Position numbers and translations under genes: made by a program | Notes under the pieces: generated by a model | Databases searched by the model: none | What the model saw: the letters and a program-made list of their open reading frames with translations, nothing else | Told to the model about the DNA's origin: nothing | In this document: one piece after another, positions 31,001-45,000 of the stretch | Layout of the letters: each line of letters opens with the position of its first letter | Numbering within the stretch: the first letter of the stretch is position 1 | Source of the DNA: Phalacrocorax aristotelis | Lineage: Eukaryota; Chordata; Aves; Suliformes; Phalacrocoracidae | NCBI RefSeq assembly: GCF_949628215.1 | Contig: NC_134278.1 | Span: forward strand, 110,093,277 to 110,157,276 | Length of the DNA stretch: 64,000 nt | Direction: 5' to 3'

Positions 31001-34000
31001 AAATTGTTAGATGTTATTTTTAGTTATTTGTTACAATAAGCAGCTTGTCTGATTTTTTTATTTTTTAGTACATTTCACTGAAGTGCCAGAGCTTGAATGA
31101 AAATACTGGTGATTGTACCTATAACAGAATGCAAATGTGAGCATTTATTTTATATTTCTAATAGTTCTCTGTTTTGACATTCTTCTGATTATAAATAGGA
31201 TGTAAAAAAACTGAACACATTTACTTGTAATATTAATAAAAACTTTTCATGACATGTTATTCATAAAGATCTAAAAGCTTTTTGGTACTGATCTATATCT
31301 TATTCAATTTTCTTCTTAATAGTTCTTGTAAAACTCAATAATAATTTGGAAGCCAATTTGCAAAACAAAAGAATAAAAAACTTCCGACAGAAACATTAGT
31401 TTATACCTAATGAAGAAATCTGTTTTATAATAGAGCAGGTAAAACAAATGAAGATATCTGTATTAAAAACAAACAAAACAAAAAGACCCAAACAAAACTC
31501 ACACAAAACTGAAAAAACCCCCAAAACTCCCAAAAGCCTCCTGAAAGAGTGCAGTGAATTCAGTAGCTTTAGCAAAACAGAAAGGTTTATAGCTCACTTC
31601 CATTACTATGTGGGTTTTGGTTTTTTTCCTTTCTCCTGCTTTAGTCTCCTTGTTCAGTTTTGTGCATATCTAAAACTTGGTTTTACCTCAACATGTATCA
31701 CTGCAACAGTAACTTAAGCATCCCTGATTCAATACTTGTTTGCAGCCTTTAATTAGCCCTGCTGAGGGTGTAGGATTTTGCATTCTGTGCACAGTAGAGG
31801 ATATTCTGGAGAGCATGAGTCATCGAAACTGTAAAGCGCATTTTGACTTTAATTTAAAGGTTCCAGTTAAATAAATCTTAGGTCTTAGTTTCTAACACAA
31901 ACAAGTGACCATCATTAACCATGACATTTTTGGAAGGTTACAAAACAAAACAACAAAAAGAACAAAAAAAACAAACCAAAAAAACCCACCATAAAACCAA
32001 CCTCAACCCTACAACACTACATGCAGGCTGCCTTAAATTTGCAGCTGGGTGAAAAGTCAAATAAGAAATTATTTAGAGCTTTATAAAGCCTTAATTTTCC
32101 ATTTTCCAAGCTTATACTTACTGACACTAAAAGGCTTCAAAAGGAAATTTTTCCACGTGAAAATGCTGCCTATTTGTAATAGAAGTAGGTACAGTGTTTC
32201 TTCTGTGTATGGACTTGGGGAATGCTACAGATTTACCCACGTGCTTACAGTCTACCTTATCTCTTTGCACAGTGTTTCTCTTTCCTGGGTTTAGGTCCTT
32301 AGAGTCACACTGGTAATGGGAAATGTAAGGCGTTTAGGTAGAATTTAGGCTGAGCAAGTCTGCGATTCTTTATGCTGCAGTCCTGAACTCTTCATTCAGA
32401 TTCTTTAGTTCACTACCATGGTTTGCAACAGTTGTTGCAAACGAGCGAGGACTTACTTGATTTACTCCTTACGCGAGTTTTAAGGTAGGATGCAAGCTGA
32501 GGTTCACCTGTGCTGGCAGTACAAAAGCCAAGGGAATGTCAGGCTGATCTTGCTCTCACATTTGATATTTGTGTACTTCTGTTTCCATCGCTTCCCATGT
32601 CATCATTTTATTCGGCATTTTTATTTGGCTAATACTAGCTTCACTGGTAGTAGGACACAGCTCAAACTGTAGGTTGCGAACAAGCGTGTTTTTTCATGCA
32701 TGATTTTACTATTGGGGATCATTATATAGTATTCTAAGTATGGGGATTTTGTTTTAATCTTTTATGTTCCTCTGAGCTTGGCCAATGGAAATGTGCAGCT
32801 CGTGTGCTGGAGGATGTTCACAGTGGGTTTCAAAAACTGTATATTGAGGAGAATAGGGAGATTGTCTCCTGGTGGGGATTTTTATTTTCTCCCCATATTT
32901 TGTTCTGTTCTAGAAGGTACTCAGTGACCTACAAGAATGGTAATCACTGATCATTTTAGGAATAATGATCAGAACTTATACTTACAATTCTATGTTTTCT
33001 CTCTGTTGAAGTAGTGACAATAGATAGCATATCCTTATTTCAGAATATTGCAGGATGATGAAGGGAAGGAGAAAATACTTGCTCTGTGTTTTGCTAGGGA
33101 CAAAGTATAAACCCTGCAACAAAATCTGCTTTACCTTAAGTCTGTATTAAATAAAGTTTCTTCTCTGTTTTTGCAGAAGCAGTAATTTAAGCAGGTAAAC
33201 TTAACAGTTTAACATACGTAACAGAGCAACAGTTCTCCTTGCTGAAGCTTGTGTATCTAGAAGTTAAAATCTTGGAGTAAACATTGCTGGATATTTGAGA
33301 ACTGATCCTATCTTGGAAACTTAAGGATCGTCTGTATGCCTGACAGTCTTACCTTAATTTTTCTCCTCCTATTGGCAAAATGTTAATTATTGTCATTTTC
33401 ATGAATAGAAACAATTTTAACAAGATAAGAGCATATTAGTAACAATAACATCAGTCAGGTAAACCCAGAACAATGTGCTTGAGTAGGAGAGCCTTTTTAT
33501 ATCTATCTTTTTGTCAGGAAAAAATGTTGCTATGGCCCCTCTAAAATCTTGACGAAAGTGCTTTTGAATTTTCATCTACATGTTTTCCTTATGTATTAAC
33601 ATCTTCTTGGGAAAGCTCATTGCATATGTTGGATGTTAAAAGGGTTGTTGGCTAATATCTTGACAAGACTAAATACTTAAGAAAGTTCATAAGGTTGTTA
33701 GTGGCTTTTGGCAAAGAGTATAAAGGTCAAGCTATATCAGTTCAAGGGCTGTCAAAACTGATCAAATTGTATATTCAGATATGCTATGACCTAGCTGGAA
33801 TTACTGCTCTAGAGGGACTTGGGGACCAGTTTGTTAGGCAAACAGAAGCTTCAGGAGGAGCTACCAGTTTTGTGCCTGCTTTTCTGACCTTCTCAATGTA
33901 GTTTTTTTTTTAATCAGCTGCTTTTTTTCTAATCAAAATCCGGTTGGGTTCACATTTGGGAAAGAAGAGCTTATGCCGTGGGTTTTTGTCACTAGTTTAT

Positions 34001-37000
34001 TTTAGAATTATTCTTAATAACAAATCTGCCAAAGCAGGAAGTCAGAAGCCCTAATATAAGGCAATTTTTGCTTAAAAAAATTTAAGCTGCATTTATGTGT
34101 CATTTTGACTAGATCCTTGAGGTGACAACATCATTGATTAATTTTGAAAATCCCCATAACTCTTCTGGTTAAACACTGCTCTCTAGTGTGCTTAATGAAA
34201 TGTAGATTCATTATACATGGTGGATGGTGGTCTCCTGAAGTTTGTGTAGGTACCGAAGTGCTTCACAGTAGCTCTGGGGTATGAAAATGTGTGTCCGAGG
34301 AGTGTGATTTATCTTAGCAGTATAAGATGTGTCAGAATGAAATTTCTTGTGTTATAACCCAGAATCTCATTTGACTAGCGTAGTCCCATTTGGATTTGTA
34401 CTATATTTGATGCTCCTACACACTTGATCCTTGTCTTGATGATATGAACTGGGTGTAATCTAGTAATCTGATTAATCTAGTAATTGATCTGAGTAATCTA
34501 GTCTGCAGGTGAAAAATATAAACCTCATTTGGAGTGAAATTTCTTGCAAGCTTGACGTGGAAAAAGAGATCTTTCATTACAGATATTGTCTGGCCTTCTG
34601 GGCTTTTTCTCCATTAAAATAAGTTTTTATTAATGAAAATGCCGTGTTTATTTGTTAGCTTTGTTCAAGTTCTTTTTAACTTTGTGGGTATTTCACTTTG
34701 TTGTTAAAAATTATGCATGTGTTAAATACTTGTTTTCTTGGTCATAGGAAGATATAGAGCAAGTAAAGACATTTTCAAGTGTCTATTTAATATTGGTTTT
34801 CTAAATCCTTCTATTCTTAGTCAGGAATATGCTTTTAAATTTAAATTTTGTATGAATAGATCTAGCAATGACATGATTATAGATTAAAAAGATGCAGTGT
34901 CTCACTGCGGAGATGGTGTCTGTCTTTTAGACAGGAAAATTATTCTTTTATTAGAGTTAAAAAAAGCAATCAATATCTTCAAATTTTTTAGTTCAGGATA
35001 TGGATTTACTTTAAAATTGTAGGCTCATTTTAAGCAATTAGAGAAGAAATAAGTTATTTCTGTGGTAAAATATTTTCTATTGATCAGTCATTTGGTGTTT
35101 CAAATACTAAAATGCAGAACTGAAAAGAAGTGTGTTAGCAGCTTACAGGAAGGGTTACATCTTTGTAAAGAGTGTTAAGTGTTCTTTGCAAGGTGTCATG
35201 CCTTTATTCTGAATATGAATGAACCTCTAGATGAAAATATGAAAGAAATTATTAGGTTATTCTAGACCTTTAGTTTAGAAATGAGAGGCATGTTATTTGG
35301 CTGTGGCAAGTGGTATGTTAGATGGTTTAGGAGTGAATTCCATTGGCTGTTTCTATAGGATATTTCTGCTAATAACATCTTGAAGTTTTAATGGCTTTTT
35401 GTTTTAGGGATAGACATTAAAAAAAATGAAGGGAAGCAGATTTCAAGGAATATTGCCTACTCCTTATGAACAATTTGTGCAGATATGATAAGCGTGCATT
35501 CTTCTGTTTACTGCGTGCAAAGAGAAAACTTGTGGATTTAGCAGCATAAGGGCTTGGCCGCAGGAGGAGGAAATTGAGGGAAGAGATAAAAAGTGATTTG
35601 GTAACATACTACTTTCATTCACTGTTGAAGCTAAGACTCTTCGATCATGTTGCCCAAGATATGTGTATTTGTGAAAATAATTTGTAGTCAAAGAAGGCAC
35701 TGTTTTGGTTTCTTACAATATTAAGCTGAGATCTTGAACCGGTGTGAAAAACGAGCTATATTGTTTTGCTATACTCTGGCCCAGAAAAAAAAATTTGATC
35801 AGATAGGAAAGTTTGCAGATAACTCTGAGATCCTCACTGGGCCACAATGACAACTGATGGCGACACGCACCAAGCCTTTTTATAAAGTACCCTTAGCGGT
35901 AGCTTTTTCACCCTTATCTTGTCTTTCATTTTCCACAAATACTGTAGTTTTATTTTGTATCCAAGCTAATAATGTACGGTGATGTGTTGTGGGTTTTTTA
36001 TTTTCATATGGAAATGTAATCTATCTTAGGTTTTGTAGTTTTTAAAAGTTTGCTATATGTATTTAGTTATTTGTATTATTATTTTTCCTCATTTAGATGA
36101 AGAATAATGTAAAAGAAGAGAAGGAACATAGTTTCGTTTCATTACAGTTGATGAAAAGCATACATTAATAGGGAGCTACTGAAGGATTTTTTTTATTCTA
36201 CTGTCTACAGCTATTTATAAATACATGTAAAAGTCTGTGACTTGTGTCACCTGAATTGGAGAGGAAGGAATATTACTATGGTTTAAAGATACCTCTATCT
36301 TTCTGTGGCTTCATTTATACATCCAAAGTTGATTTATTCATAGTCCAGAATAAGGGATTTTGCTTTGCTTCATATCAGGAGAAACATGAGTTAATTTAGT
36401 TCTATAACTTACTGCCTCAGCCATAGAAACACTGTAGATCAGATTAACCATGCTGGCCTGAAATTCACTTTCTCCCTATATTTGTTTGAAATACTTTGAT
36501 CTCAGCAATCACAGCTTTTAACTTCTTTGGAGTTCTTTGAACTGTATAACATTCATTACATATTCCAAAGCACTAAATACTAAACGTTCTTCTGTATTTT
36601 GAGATGCCTGTGGAAATTTATGGGAATTTTGGGGTTATGATTTAACCACAAGCTCCTGTGATTCCTTTCCTTGACTTCCATAATTCAGTGCACATGGCAC
36701 TTAGAAACTCTTTATGGGCAGTTCGTAAGGCATACTGTGGAAAGCTGTGGTCATGACAGGCATTCATAGAAACAAGATGTGACACGTATTGGCAGTTTTC
36801 TCTGGCCTTGGTAATGGAGGAGGAGCTGATGGGATGGGGCAGTGAAGCAGCAGCTGTTACAGAACTGCTGGGGAGGTATATACAGAGCAGTGGATCCCAA
36901 AATAGAAGCCGTGGTTTTTAGGTGCAGGACTGAGTAGCATGATATTTATGGCAGATTTGGCACTAGAGAATACCTGTATTTGCAGGTGCATTTAATTTTT

Positions 37001-40000
37001 AATCTGCAAGTCAGATCTGTGATGGAAAGATGTTGGGGAGTAGCTGGTGCAGAGTTTGCAGGCTCTACAAATAGAGTCATCCCAATGGAGAAACATGTGG
37101 CTATTGCTATTGTTTGGAAGTGTGTCTTCCTGAGCTCTGCCTTTCACAAATAGATCAGCTGTTAGCATGGTGCTTTCCTCAGTCCTAAAACTTGTCTGAA
37201 ATAGAAGTTATGATCAATTCTTAATTGTTTGGGTTCCCTAACCATTAAGTGATTACCAGTGGAATTTAAGTGCAGCTTCTTTAGCCTGGTATAGGGAGAA
37301 AAAGCTTATACCAGCAGGAAGAGGCATTTTCCTATCATGCTAATTGACTTGGGAAGATTGTTACTAATGTGGCGTAGTCTTAAAATAGTCCATAATGGTA
37401 ATATAGTTAAGACCTGAGATGTGATTTTTTGGAGTAAATGAGAGCAGCTTTGCTATCCAGATCACTGTTGAGATAATGGCTGCTCCTCTCATTCTAGGAG
37501 CTTGAGCTTGGTCCCTGCTGTTGCTCAGTGAAGGTTTCATAAGCTGATCAGACTAAACCTGAGCCCTGTCCTGTTTCACAATGAGTGTGGAGTAGATCTG
37601 TGAAAGACCGAGGAGAAGGGGGGAGGTCCCTCATAGCAAACCTGGCTGCTTCTCATCGTTAAATTATGGCTCACTTAGGTGCTTGCCATGAACAATATTT
37701 GTGAAAGTGAGAAAGAGGTTGTTGAGACTGAGAGACTTTGACTGTTGCAGGCAGCCAGAAAAGGGTGACTGTGCAAAATGCCTCTGCTGGCCAAGAGAGC
37801 AAACGTTGGGGTGTGTTGTGTTCGTACTTGGACACTGCAAGCTTTTGGCCACTGCATGTTTGAAATTTGTGGGTGTTGATTTTAAATTATGGAAAGAATG
37901 TTTTATAATCAGAGGAAGAACTGATCCTTGATGAAAACTGAGTGTGCCAAAAATAATAATGTAGGTGAAGAACATTCACTGAGTCGAAGAAAATATCACC
38001 AAGATTTCAGGTCAACCTTAAAAACATTAGGTGCATGGCATGCATCTCTTGTGGAAGCTTAGCTTATTCTTCAGGCTGAGGTACTTGGAGCTGTCCACTT
38101 CTCATCTCCAGTTATAAACTGTTGATTTGGAAACAGCCTGAAATTTGGCTTAGTGATAATTTTAAGGCCAGTGCTATGGTTGTATCATTTCTCTTTTTTG
38201 CCTTTGTCTACCTTTTGACCCTGAAGTATATAAATTGTATTCTTTTCTAAACCAGGACACAACCACTTCTGTTTTTCTTTCTTCACAGTGTTCTGTTGAA
38301 CTACAGGTGCTGATGGATGGCTAAACTGTTCATCCTCACCTTTGATTGCTTCACTTGCAGATTTGTGTGATAATCTCCTTTATATATGGTCTATGTACAT
38401 AAAGAAATTGAGGGGAGGAAAAAAACAGACCAAACCATGTTATCCCAGGACTAATCTACGTGCCAACAAAGATTAAAATGTTTCTATACTGTCTTAGCAT
38501 CTCCCCTCCATCTTACATTCATTTAGAAGATGAGATCGTCACAGCTGCCTGAGAGACCCTAACTGTTTCAGACATATGCACAGATACGGAGTTTGTAGGA
38601 TGCTAAGGAGTCAGCGGGGGCCAATTTAAAGGGCAGCTTTGTGGTTGCAGAACTATTGATCCTGTCCAGTTTCTTGACACTTCCCTTGAATTAACTCTGT
38701 TACATCAGTTGTCAAATTTGATGGAAAATAAACTTGCCAGAAAAAAAAAAAAAGGAAGAAAAAGTGCATTTTAAGTACAGATGATCCATCAGAATTCTTG
38801 TAGGCTCCACTGCAGCTAAGGAATGTATTTTTGGTTTGTTTTTACCTAGCTGGGAGAAGAGGTCTAATGTCCAGTTGAATCTCATGTAATATCTTTCATC
38901 TATTTCACTGCCCCTGTTTTGAGTTCATTTCAGTTTGTTAACTTCATTTCCATTTGATTGTCATTATTTTAAAGAATTAATCTAGTTGCTGTTTGGTGCT
39001 TCTCAAAATTTAACATTTCAATGTCTATTTAATGCTTATGCTCACCAGAAGCTATAAATAGCACTTTTTTGCACTATAAAAACGCAATTTCATATTTGTG
39101 ACAAGACTGGGTGTTTGGGGGGGGTTTTTTGGGTGTGGTTTTATTTCATTGTTACAACAGTCTTCCTTCAGGAAAGAAAAGCTGAGGGAATGAGAGAACT
39201 AATTTTTTAGGTGCTAGAATTGTTGGATTCCATCCATTTTTGCAGTGTTTCAAATTAGCATGTTCCTAAAAAGCCCTAGAAGCTGTATTTGAAACAGTAT
39301 TAAAAGACTGTATTTTTGTATTTTACTGCCTTGTGGAATTCTTTTTAGATTTTTTTGTAATGCATTTGTGAAACAGCTTTGTGATCTGATTGTTGTAAAG
39401 TGTAATTTTTGTATTTTGTTCATTTTGGGCCTAGATTAGCTCAGAATAGGTATAAAAAATTTTAGTTGCTTTTTTTTGTGTGTGAATCCAAGTAACCTGA
39501 CATTGATAACGTTTGGAGGAAGCTTCTTAGGCAAATTTTTGTTCAACTTTTGTGCAGGTTCTTTCTGCTGCTTTCAGTGTATTGCTCACTGTGTTCTAAA
39601 ATTCGCTGTTGGTATGTGAAATTCAGTTAATTAATTTGTTATCCCCAGTTTTGAATGTTTATTTCTCTTGGGTTATGCAAATGTAAAACCAAAGAAAATG
39701 CAGCTCACTGAACACATTAATGAGTTTCATTGTTCACATTAATTAAATGAAGTGTTCTTGATTTTGTGGGAGAAAATAGGAGTTTGTGTACAGCTGCTGT
39801 TCAAAAATAGTCTGTTGTTGTTCTTCTTCAAAGCCATTTGCTTTTCCAAATTCTTCCTTTCCTATATGTGACTTCCACAACTAAACAAAAATTTATGCGC
39901 TTTGGAAATGTTTTCCTTTTGATAAAGTATTGGTTTCTGAGAAACATGTTCCTGGTTCATGGATTTCAGTGATGGAACTTTGAAGACTAGTGATTGTCCC

Positions 40001-40239
40001 CTTGTTTTCCCTTGGTAGCTACAGTAGGACCTGTTTGCTACTTGTCTCTGAAAGGGGTTTGTGAGAAGTGAATGCAGGCAGTGGACTTCTTCTCTGAAGA
40101 GGCAAGATGAGGTTGGGGTTTTTTTTTTTTTTTCATTGTTTATATGTTGCTAAAGTTACTATGTTTTCTTCCAGATTTCACAATGGACTCTTAAATGTTA
40201 AAGATGTTCTCACAAGTTTTGACAACACGGGGAATGTGT
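24995..40239 (+). CDS. CAMKMT: CAMKMT, calmodulin-lysine N-methyltransferase, N-terminal part (coding exons 1-3)
   Basis: Class I SAM-dependent enzyme of the METTL21-like family that trimethylates calmodulin Lys115. Only three coding exons are in the window (24995-25093, 30722-30888, 40175-40239), 110 complete codons plus one base, all joining in phase. Recognisable blocks are ARWRLLGQ (human ARWKLLRQ), [41 protein letters not shown] and [16 protein letters not shown]. The SAM-binding motif (human CELGGGMTCLAG) and catalytic exons are not present and must lie beyond 64000; the gene is very long in mammals too. Shares the CpG-island promoter with PREPL. Confidence 0.95.
25094..30721 (+). other. 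CAMKMT: CAMKMT intron 1
   Basis: 5.6 kb intron, donor GTAGGG, acceptor CTTCATTTCAAAG. The first 220 bases are still CpG island. Contains a GC-richer block at about 29860-30240 with a retroviral primer-binding-site-like string (see findings) and a small perfect hairpin at 30216-30232. No exon recognised. Confidence 0.85.
30722..30888 (+). CDS. CAMKMT: CAMKMT coding exon 2
   Basis: 167 bases: 55 codons plus AG before [26 protein letters not shown] and [19 protein letters not shown] match human VLKQKHLDDCLRHVSVRRF and TEEEVGAWVQYTSIFCPEY. Phase 0 in, phase 2 out. Confidence 0.95.
30889..40174 (+). other. CAMKMT: CAMKMT intron 2
   Basis: 9.3 kb intron. A-rich CA-containing stretches at about 31460-31540 and 31935-31995, a degenerate TAATCTAG cluster at about 34455-34505, an A run near 38740-38752, and T-rich DNA before the acceptor (TTTTCTTCCAG). 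AT-rich elsewhere; no exon recognised. Confidence 0.85.
31460..31995. repeat. Two A-rich, (CAAAA)-like low-complexity stretches
   Basis: About 31460-31540 and 31935-31995 are runs of AAACAAAAC-type sequence with interspersed C. They are simple or low-complexity DNA inside CAMKMT intron 2. Confidence 0.75.
40175..40239 (+). CDS. CAMKMT: CAMKMT coding exon 3 (65 bases)
   Basis: Acceptor TTCTTCCAG, then A completing Arg, 21 codons ([21 protein letters not shown]) and one base before GTAAGT. Human has [21 protein letters not shown] followed by C. Too short for an isolated open-frame call; supported by similarity and phase. Confidence 0.93.
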
Positions 40240-42038
40240 GTAAGTCATTGTTTATTTAAATATAGTACTATGTTAATAGAGTCTAATTGTATCAATATAA
40301 AATATTTCTCTATAAGCCCTCAATAACCATTTCATTTAGCTGAGGAACACCATCACTGCAGTCAGAGGTAATGGATCTACCTACCATAGCGTTTTATGTG
40401 TTACACTGTTTTATGCAGCACAGTTTGTGTGGACATACTGTTAAGTCATCCCAGTGCAGGTTATTTTTGGTTCTGTGACTGCAGTGGGAACATTAGAGCA
40501 GCTGAACTGGATTGGACAAAAAATTAGTTTATCCCGTTGATTTGTGTTGGCCAGTGGCCAGCACAGGCTATCTGAGGAACAACAGTGCAAGAAGATGGGA
40601 AGCAGACAATGATACTTGGAGAGGGTGAACTCAAACCAGAGGAAAACAAAAGAAAGCACATAGTCAAGTTGCAAAATTCCTCTCCATAGAATGTTTTGGA
40701 TCCTAGAACATTAGATAAATTCAGGAAGGAAAGGGGAAAAAGTTGTGCAAGAAAAATTCAGTGTGGCTATTAAATATAAAGACATCGCTTATGGCTTAGG
40801 AAGTGCTGGATGTTAGGAGAATTAATGTGGCAGCAGGATGGTTTGTTTGTCCTGATCTTTCACTCTTGTCTGAGCATCAGTTACTGGCCACATTAACCTG
40901 AGACAAGATGAGCCATAAGTGGACCTTCAATGTTTGACCCAGTATGGCTCTGCTTCAGTATACTTATTAGTAAAATTATCTATTCTGTTAATGGACTTGA
41001 ATTATAAAACTGTCCTAGATCATGGAAAAGAAGCTAAGCAAAAATATTGAAACATTTTTGATGCAATGAGTAATAACTATTATATAACTAACATTTACAG
41101 ACATATAATTCTTGCTTGATTATTCTGCGTTATTTTTCAGGTTCGTTGATTTATTTTCAAACAAACAAACTGATAGAATAAAGTTGTGGGGGGGTCTCTG
41201 TAGGTTTGCCAGATATTAAAGAAATGTTCATTTATCTATCCCTCCTTACCAAAGCAATGACATAGAAACTGTTCTGATATATATGTGTTTCATCTTAGAA
41301 CTCCAGTCTTAGTCTTCCAAAGCTATGTTTCAATAAATATTGGCTTTTCACTAGCAAAAATGTAAATTTATTTAATAAACTTTTGCCTTCAAAAGGAAAA
41401 ATAATAATAAACTACGTGCTCTCCTTTTTAAAACTTGCCAGCTTTCATTCAGTTCTGAACATTGAAGAGAGTTATGTGGTCCTGCTACAAAATACTTCAG
41501 GATATGTTCTTTAGCTGTTCTCAAAGAGAAAGCTTTTCTCTGATCGAAAAATATATTTAAGGGATATATGACTATCCAAATTAAAAATACTAAGGCTGAC
41601 AAAGAAAATTCACATTTGTAACTATGTTGACGTCAGCTACAGATGTAGGCATCATGAGCTGAATGATAAAAACATTTAGATTTAATACGTTTAGGATCTG
41701 GAAGAAAATATTTTGCTTAAATTACGAGAGGCGCTTAGAGAGATTTGACATTGTAGATTCTCAGAATAAGAAACTAGGAGTCCTATAACAAGTTACTTTA
41801 TTCTCATAAACTGTTCTCAATAAGGGAAAAAATTTGGGGAAAAAATCCAAACTGGGGTTTCAGATCCAGAAAAAATATTGTTATATTAGCTCATTAGATA
41901 ACAACTTGGGTATTTATTTTGAACAGCAAAGAAAATCCCCCCCCTTTTTTTTTCCTGTCTAAAGTGCTTCGCATAGTGGATCAAGACAGTGTACTTTACT
42001 CTGTTAAACATACTAACATGATTTCTTAATCTTTATTC

Positions 42039-42068
42039 TTTGTGTAGATTGTGATCAATCTACACAAA
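42039..42068. repeat. Perfect 13-base inverted repeat with 4-base loop
   Basis: TTTGTGTAGATTG at 42039-42051, TGAT loop, CAATCTACACAAA at 42056-42068. A third copy of the outer part, ACACAAAGAA at 42080-42089, is complementary to TTCTTTGTGT at 42036-42045, so two alternative hairpins are possible. Confidence 0.9.
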
Positions 42069-45000
42069 TTTCCTTGTTAACACAAAGAATTTACTCTGCT
42101 AAAGTTTTCATATGCTTTCCTGTTGATAGATGTGCTGTCAGCTCTTATGTGAACTTTTTCCAGTATTTCAGCTACTTTCTTACTGATTGCAGATGGTAGA
42201 ACAAGACTTATACTTTAATAGTCACACTACCAGTGCTAACATAGAAGTAATATGATATTTGTAGTTCTTACTGTTACCTGTGTATACAAAGATTCACATT
42301 TGTCCTTTTGGATTCAGTTTTGTTTTGAGGGTTCATGCTGTGCTATTATATACAGTGTTTGCTAAGTCATTGCCAGATTCACTCTTTCCCCATTTTTAAA
42401 TGTCTGTGTCTGTAAGTGTCTGTATTGATGTACATATTGCTGATTTATGCCCATGTTACTAAAGACTCTAGATTATGCTCTGTTAGGGTAACTGTAAAAT
42501 AGTTATCTTCTGGCAGCATGCACTACTGGCCTGGAGGATAATAATCATACTTTTCTGCTACCACCTGTATGGAGTAAACGTCCCCAGTGTCCAACCCAGA
42601 GTAACTATGTGTGTGTCACACCATCATAGTAAAGTTCCCCCAACCATGTGTTTACTGAGCTGCTCTATTCAGATCATACCTGACTGATTTCAACTGGCTC
42701 TTTCTTTGACCTTTTTCTGTATATTTCTTGGCTCTCTTTGTTTTAACCCACAGTGGAAATAGGTAGTAATCCTGCCTCCTTTTACCCCTAAAGGTAACGA
42801 TAGTTCTAATATTTATAAGATTAGGTCAACTATTTTTTACAATTTACAATTGGTGTTCTTTAAGGACGTTGTATTATCAAATTACCCAAAAAGAAACCCC
42901 AAACATTTCTAAAACGATCTTTAGCAGTATTAGGTATTAGAAGAAATAATCTAATATTAATGAAGCTAGCCAGTATTGAACATATTATCAGTCCCATCTA
43001 CAGTAGCATGCTCTGTGAGGGGACCCATTGTATAATTCTAGACCTTAATGTTCTTTTGGCACACACTGCATAGTCAGAATTTATTTACTGGGCACTAAAC
43101 TTCACTTAAATGATTTGGACTGAGTTATCAGAAAACAGTTAAATGTTTTAGTGTTCTGTGTGTTTGTTTTGGCTGCCATACTGAGTATTTATCAAGAAGA
43201 TTAATGTTTTGCTAGAGGTTATTAGATTATGAAATAATTGCATATTAAACAGATTAGATTTCATAAAAACCTGAAACGTGGCATATTATGTCCTTTTTAA
43301 ACAAAATAATTTGTTTCAAATAACATGGTTTGTATTGTTTTGGGAAGAGTTTTTTTGTTTGTTCTAGTAATGTTCCTGGGTACCTTGTGTTAAAACAAGC
43401 TCTTTCAGGGAGCATTTCCATGGTCTTTTTGTTTCACTTTTTGGTCTTTCTGCTTATGGTCTTTAACAGCTTCATCGCCATGCACCATCAAAAGAAGAGT
43501 GGTAGAGCATCTCTAGTTAATACCACTTTCTCTACACTCCCAGTAGATACCAACCCAGTGCAAGATGTGCCACTAGCTGGCAGCATTATATAAAATATCA
43601 ATAAGCGGCTTTTAAGGAATACTTGTGACTGCTTCCAAAAATGCTGCCTTATACCAGTAAGGCTAGTAAGGACAAAAGTGGAGCCAACTGCAGTAGATGT
43701 AAATAGCATATTGCAGGTTCCCAAGCGTTAACTCTGGAAGTTGCCGCTGCACAACGTCTTGTTCAAACTTGCTACCTACACTTGTATTCTGTCTTTTTAA
43801 AAAAGATTTCTGAAGGTGCATTTTCACTCTATGGTTGCTACTGTCAATGAAAAGTCACACTACAAATTACAATTGGTTTTCACTTTCCCAGAAAAACACG
43901 GAAATTTTTCCTCTCCTGTTCATCCTTTGTAAGAGAGCAGTTTGTGAAAACTCCAAATGAATTCTCCACCCAGGCAGGATGCAATGCTAAACGCACTTCA
44001 TTCAGCTTTAATTCTATGCATAAACAGGAGGCAAGGCAAAGAGGGCTGGAATGAAGGAAAGGATTAGTCTGTGCATTTTAGACAACAGTGTGCCATGTTA
44101 AAAAGATGGTACATCCTGAGACCGTCACTAGTCCTAAGTCCTTTAAAAGAACTAATGGATCCCAAGCAGAAGGTTCAGTGGTGGCATTGTGGGATAGCAT
44201 CAGCTGGCTGCAGGAGCCACATGCCATACTCATCCTTGCAGAAGAAAAATCTCTTCTGCAACAGACTGTCCAAAAAGCAAGGAAAATTCTGCAAGAATGA
44301 GCTTTTGAGAGTATCACCTTCCCCTGCCTTTTCTAGTGGGAGAAAGCAGTTACGACTGAAATGCTTGTATAATTATATCCCTGCAGTAATCATTTCAAAT
44401 TATGTATATATTTAAATTAAGTGAAATGATCAAGGGCCAAAATATAAACTGCTTTACTAATTATCACCAGTCTAAGCAAGCTACAGTGTCTGTAAAGGAG
44501 AATTTTAAGCACTGAAATAGAGCATGTTTTGGGTTTTTCATCTAGTATCTACCTGATGTAACACAGAAACAAGATATTCCAGAGTGCTTACATAGTATAA
44601 GATTGCAAATATACTATATGTCATAGCAAAACATTTTCTTGTAAACTGTGCATGGCAGTAGTTAATAATGTAATCATTTTCAAGAAACAGCATGCTCAAT
44701 ACATCTTAATTTTATTTTCTACTTTGTTGAGTGCTCAATTCCATGTTTGGAACTAAAAAAGCAGCAGAGGGTGCTACAGTTACAGAGCTACCCAGGCACA
44801 TATTCCAAAGTTGTTGTTCCTGTGGGCAAGTAGATCCTGCAAAGACTTAAGCTTTCAGTTTGGGGTAGAGCTAAATAGGATAGCTTTAAATTCTGTCACC
44901 TCTGTTTATACAGAAAAACAGGTAATCAATGTGAAATCCAGAAAAAGTAGAATTACATATTCACTTGTTTTCTTGAATTTTTTTAAAAAAATGTTTTATT

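Noticed and set aside
43330..43593. 87-codon hydrophobic plus-strand frame resembling a membrane protein
   Set aside because: T-rich DNA naturally encodes Phe/Leu/Val. No splice context or recognisable motif, and the opposite strand is also open.
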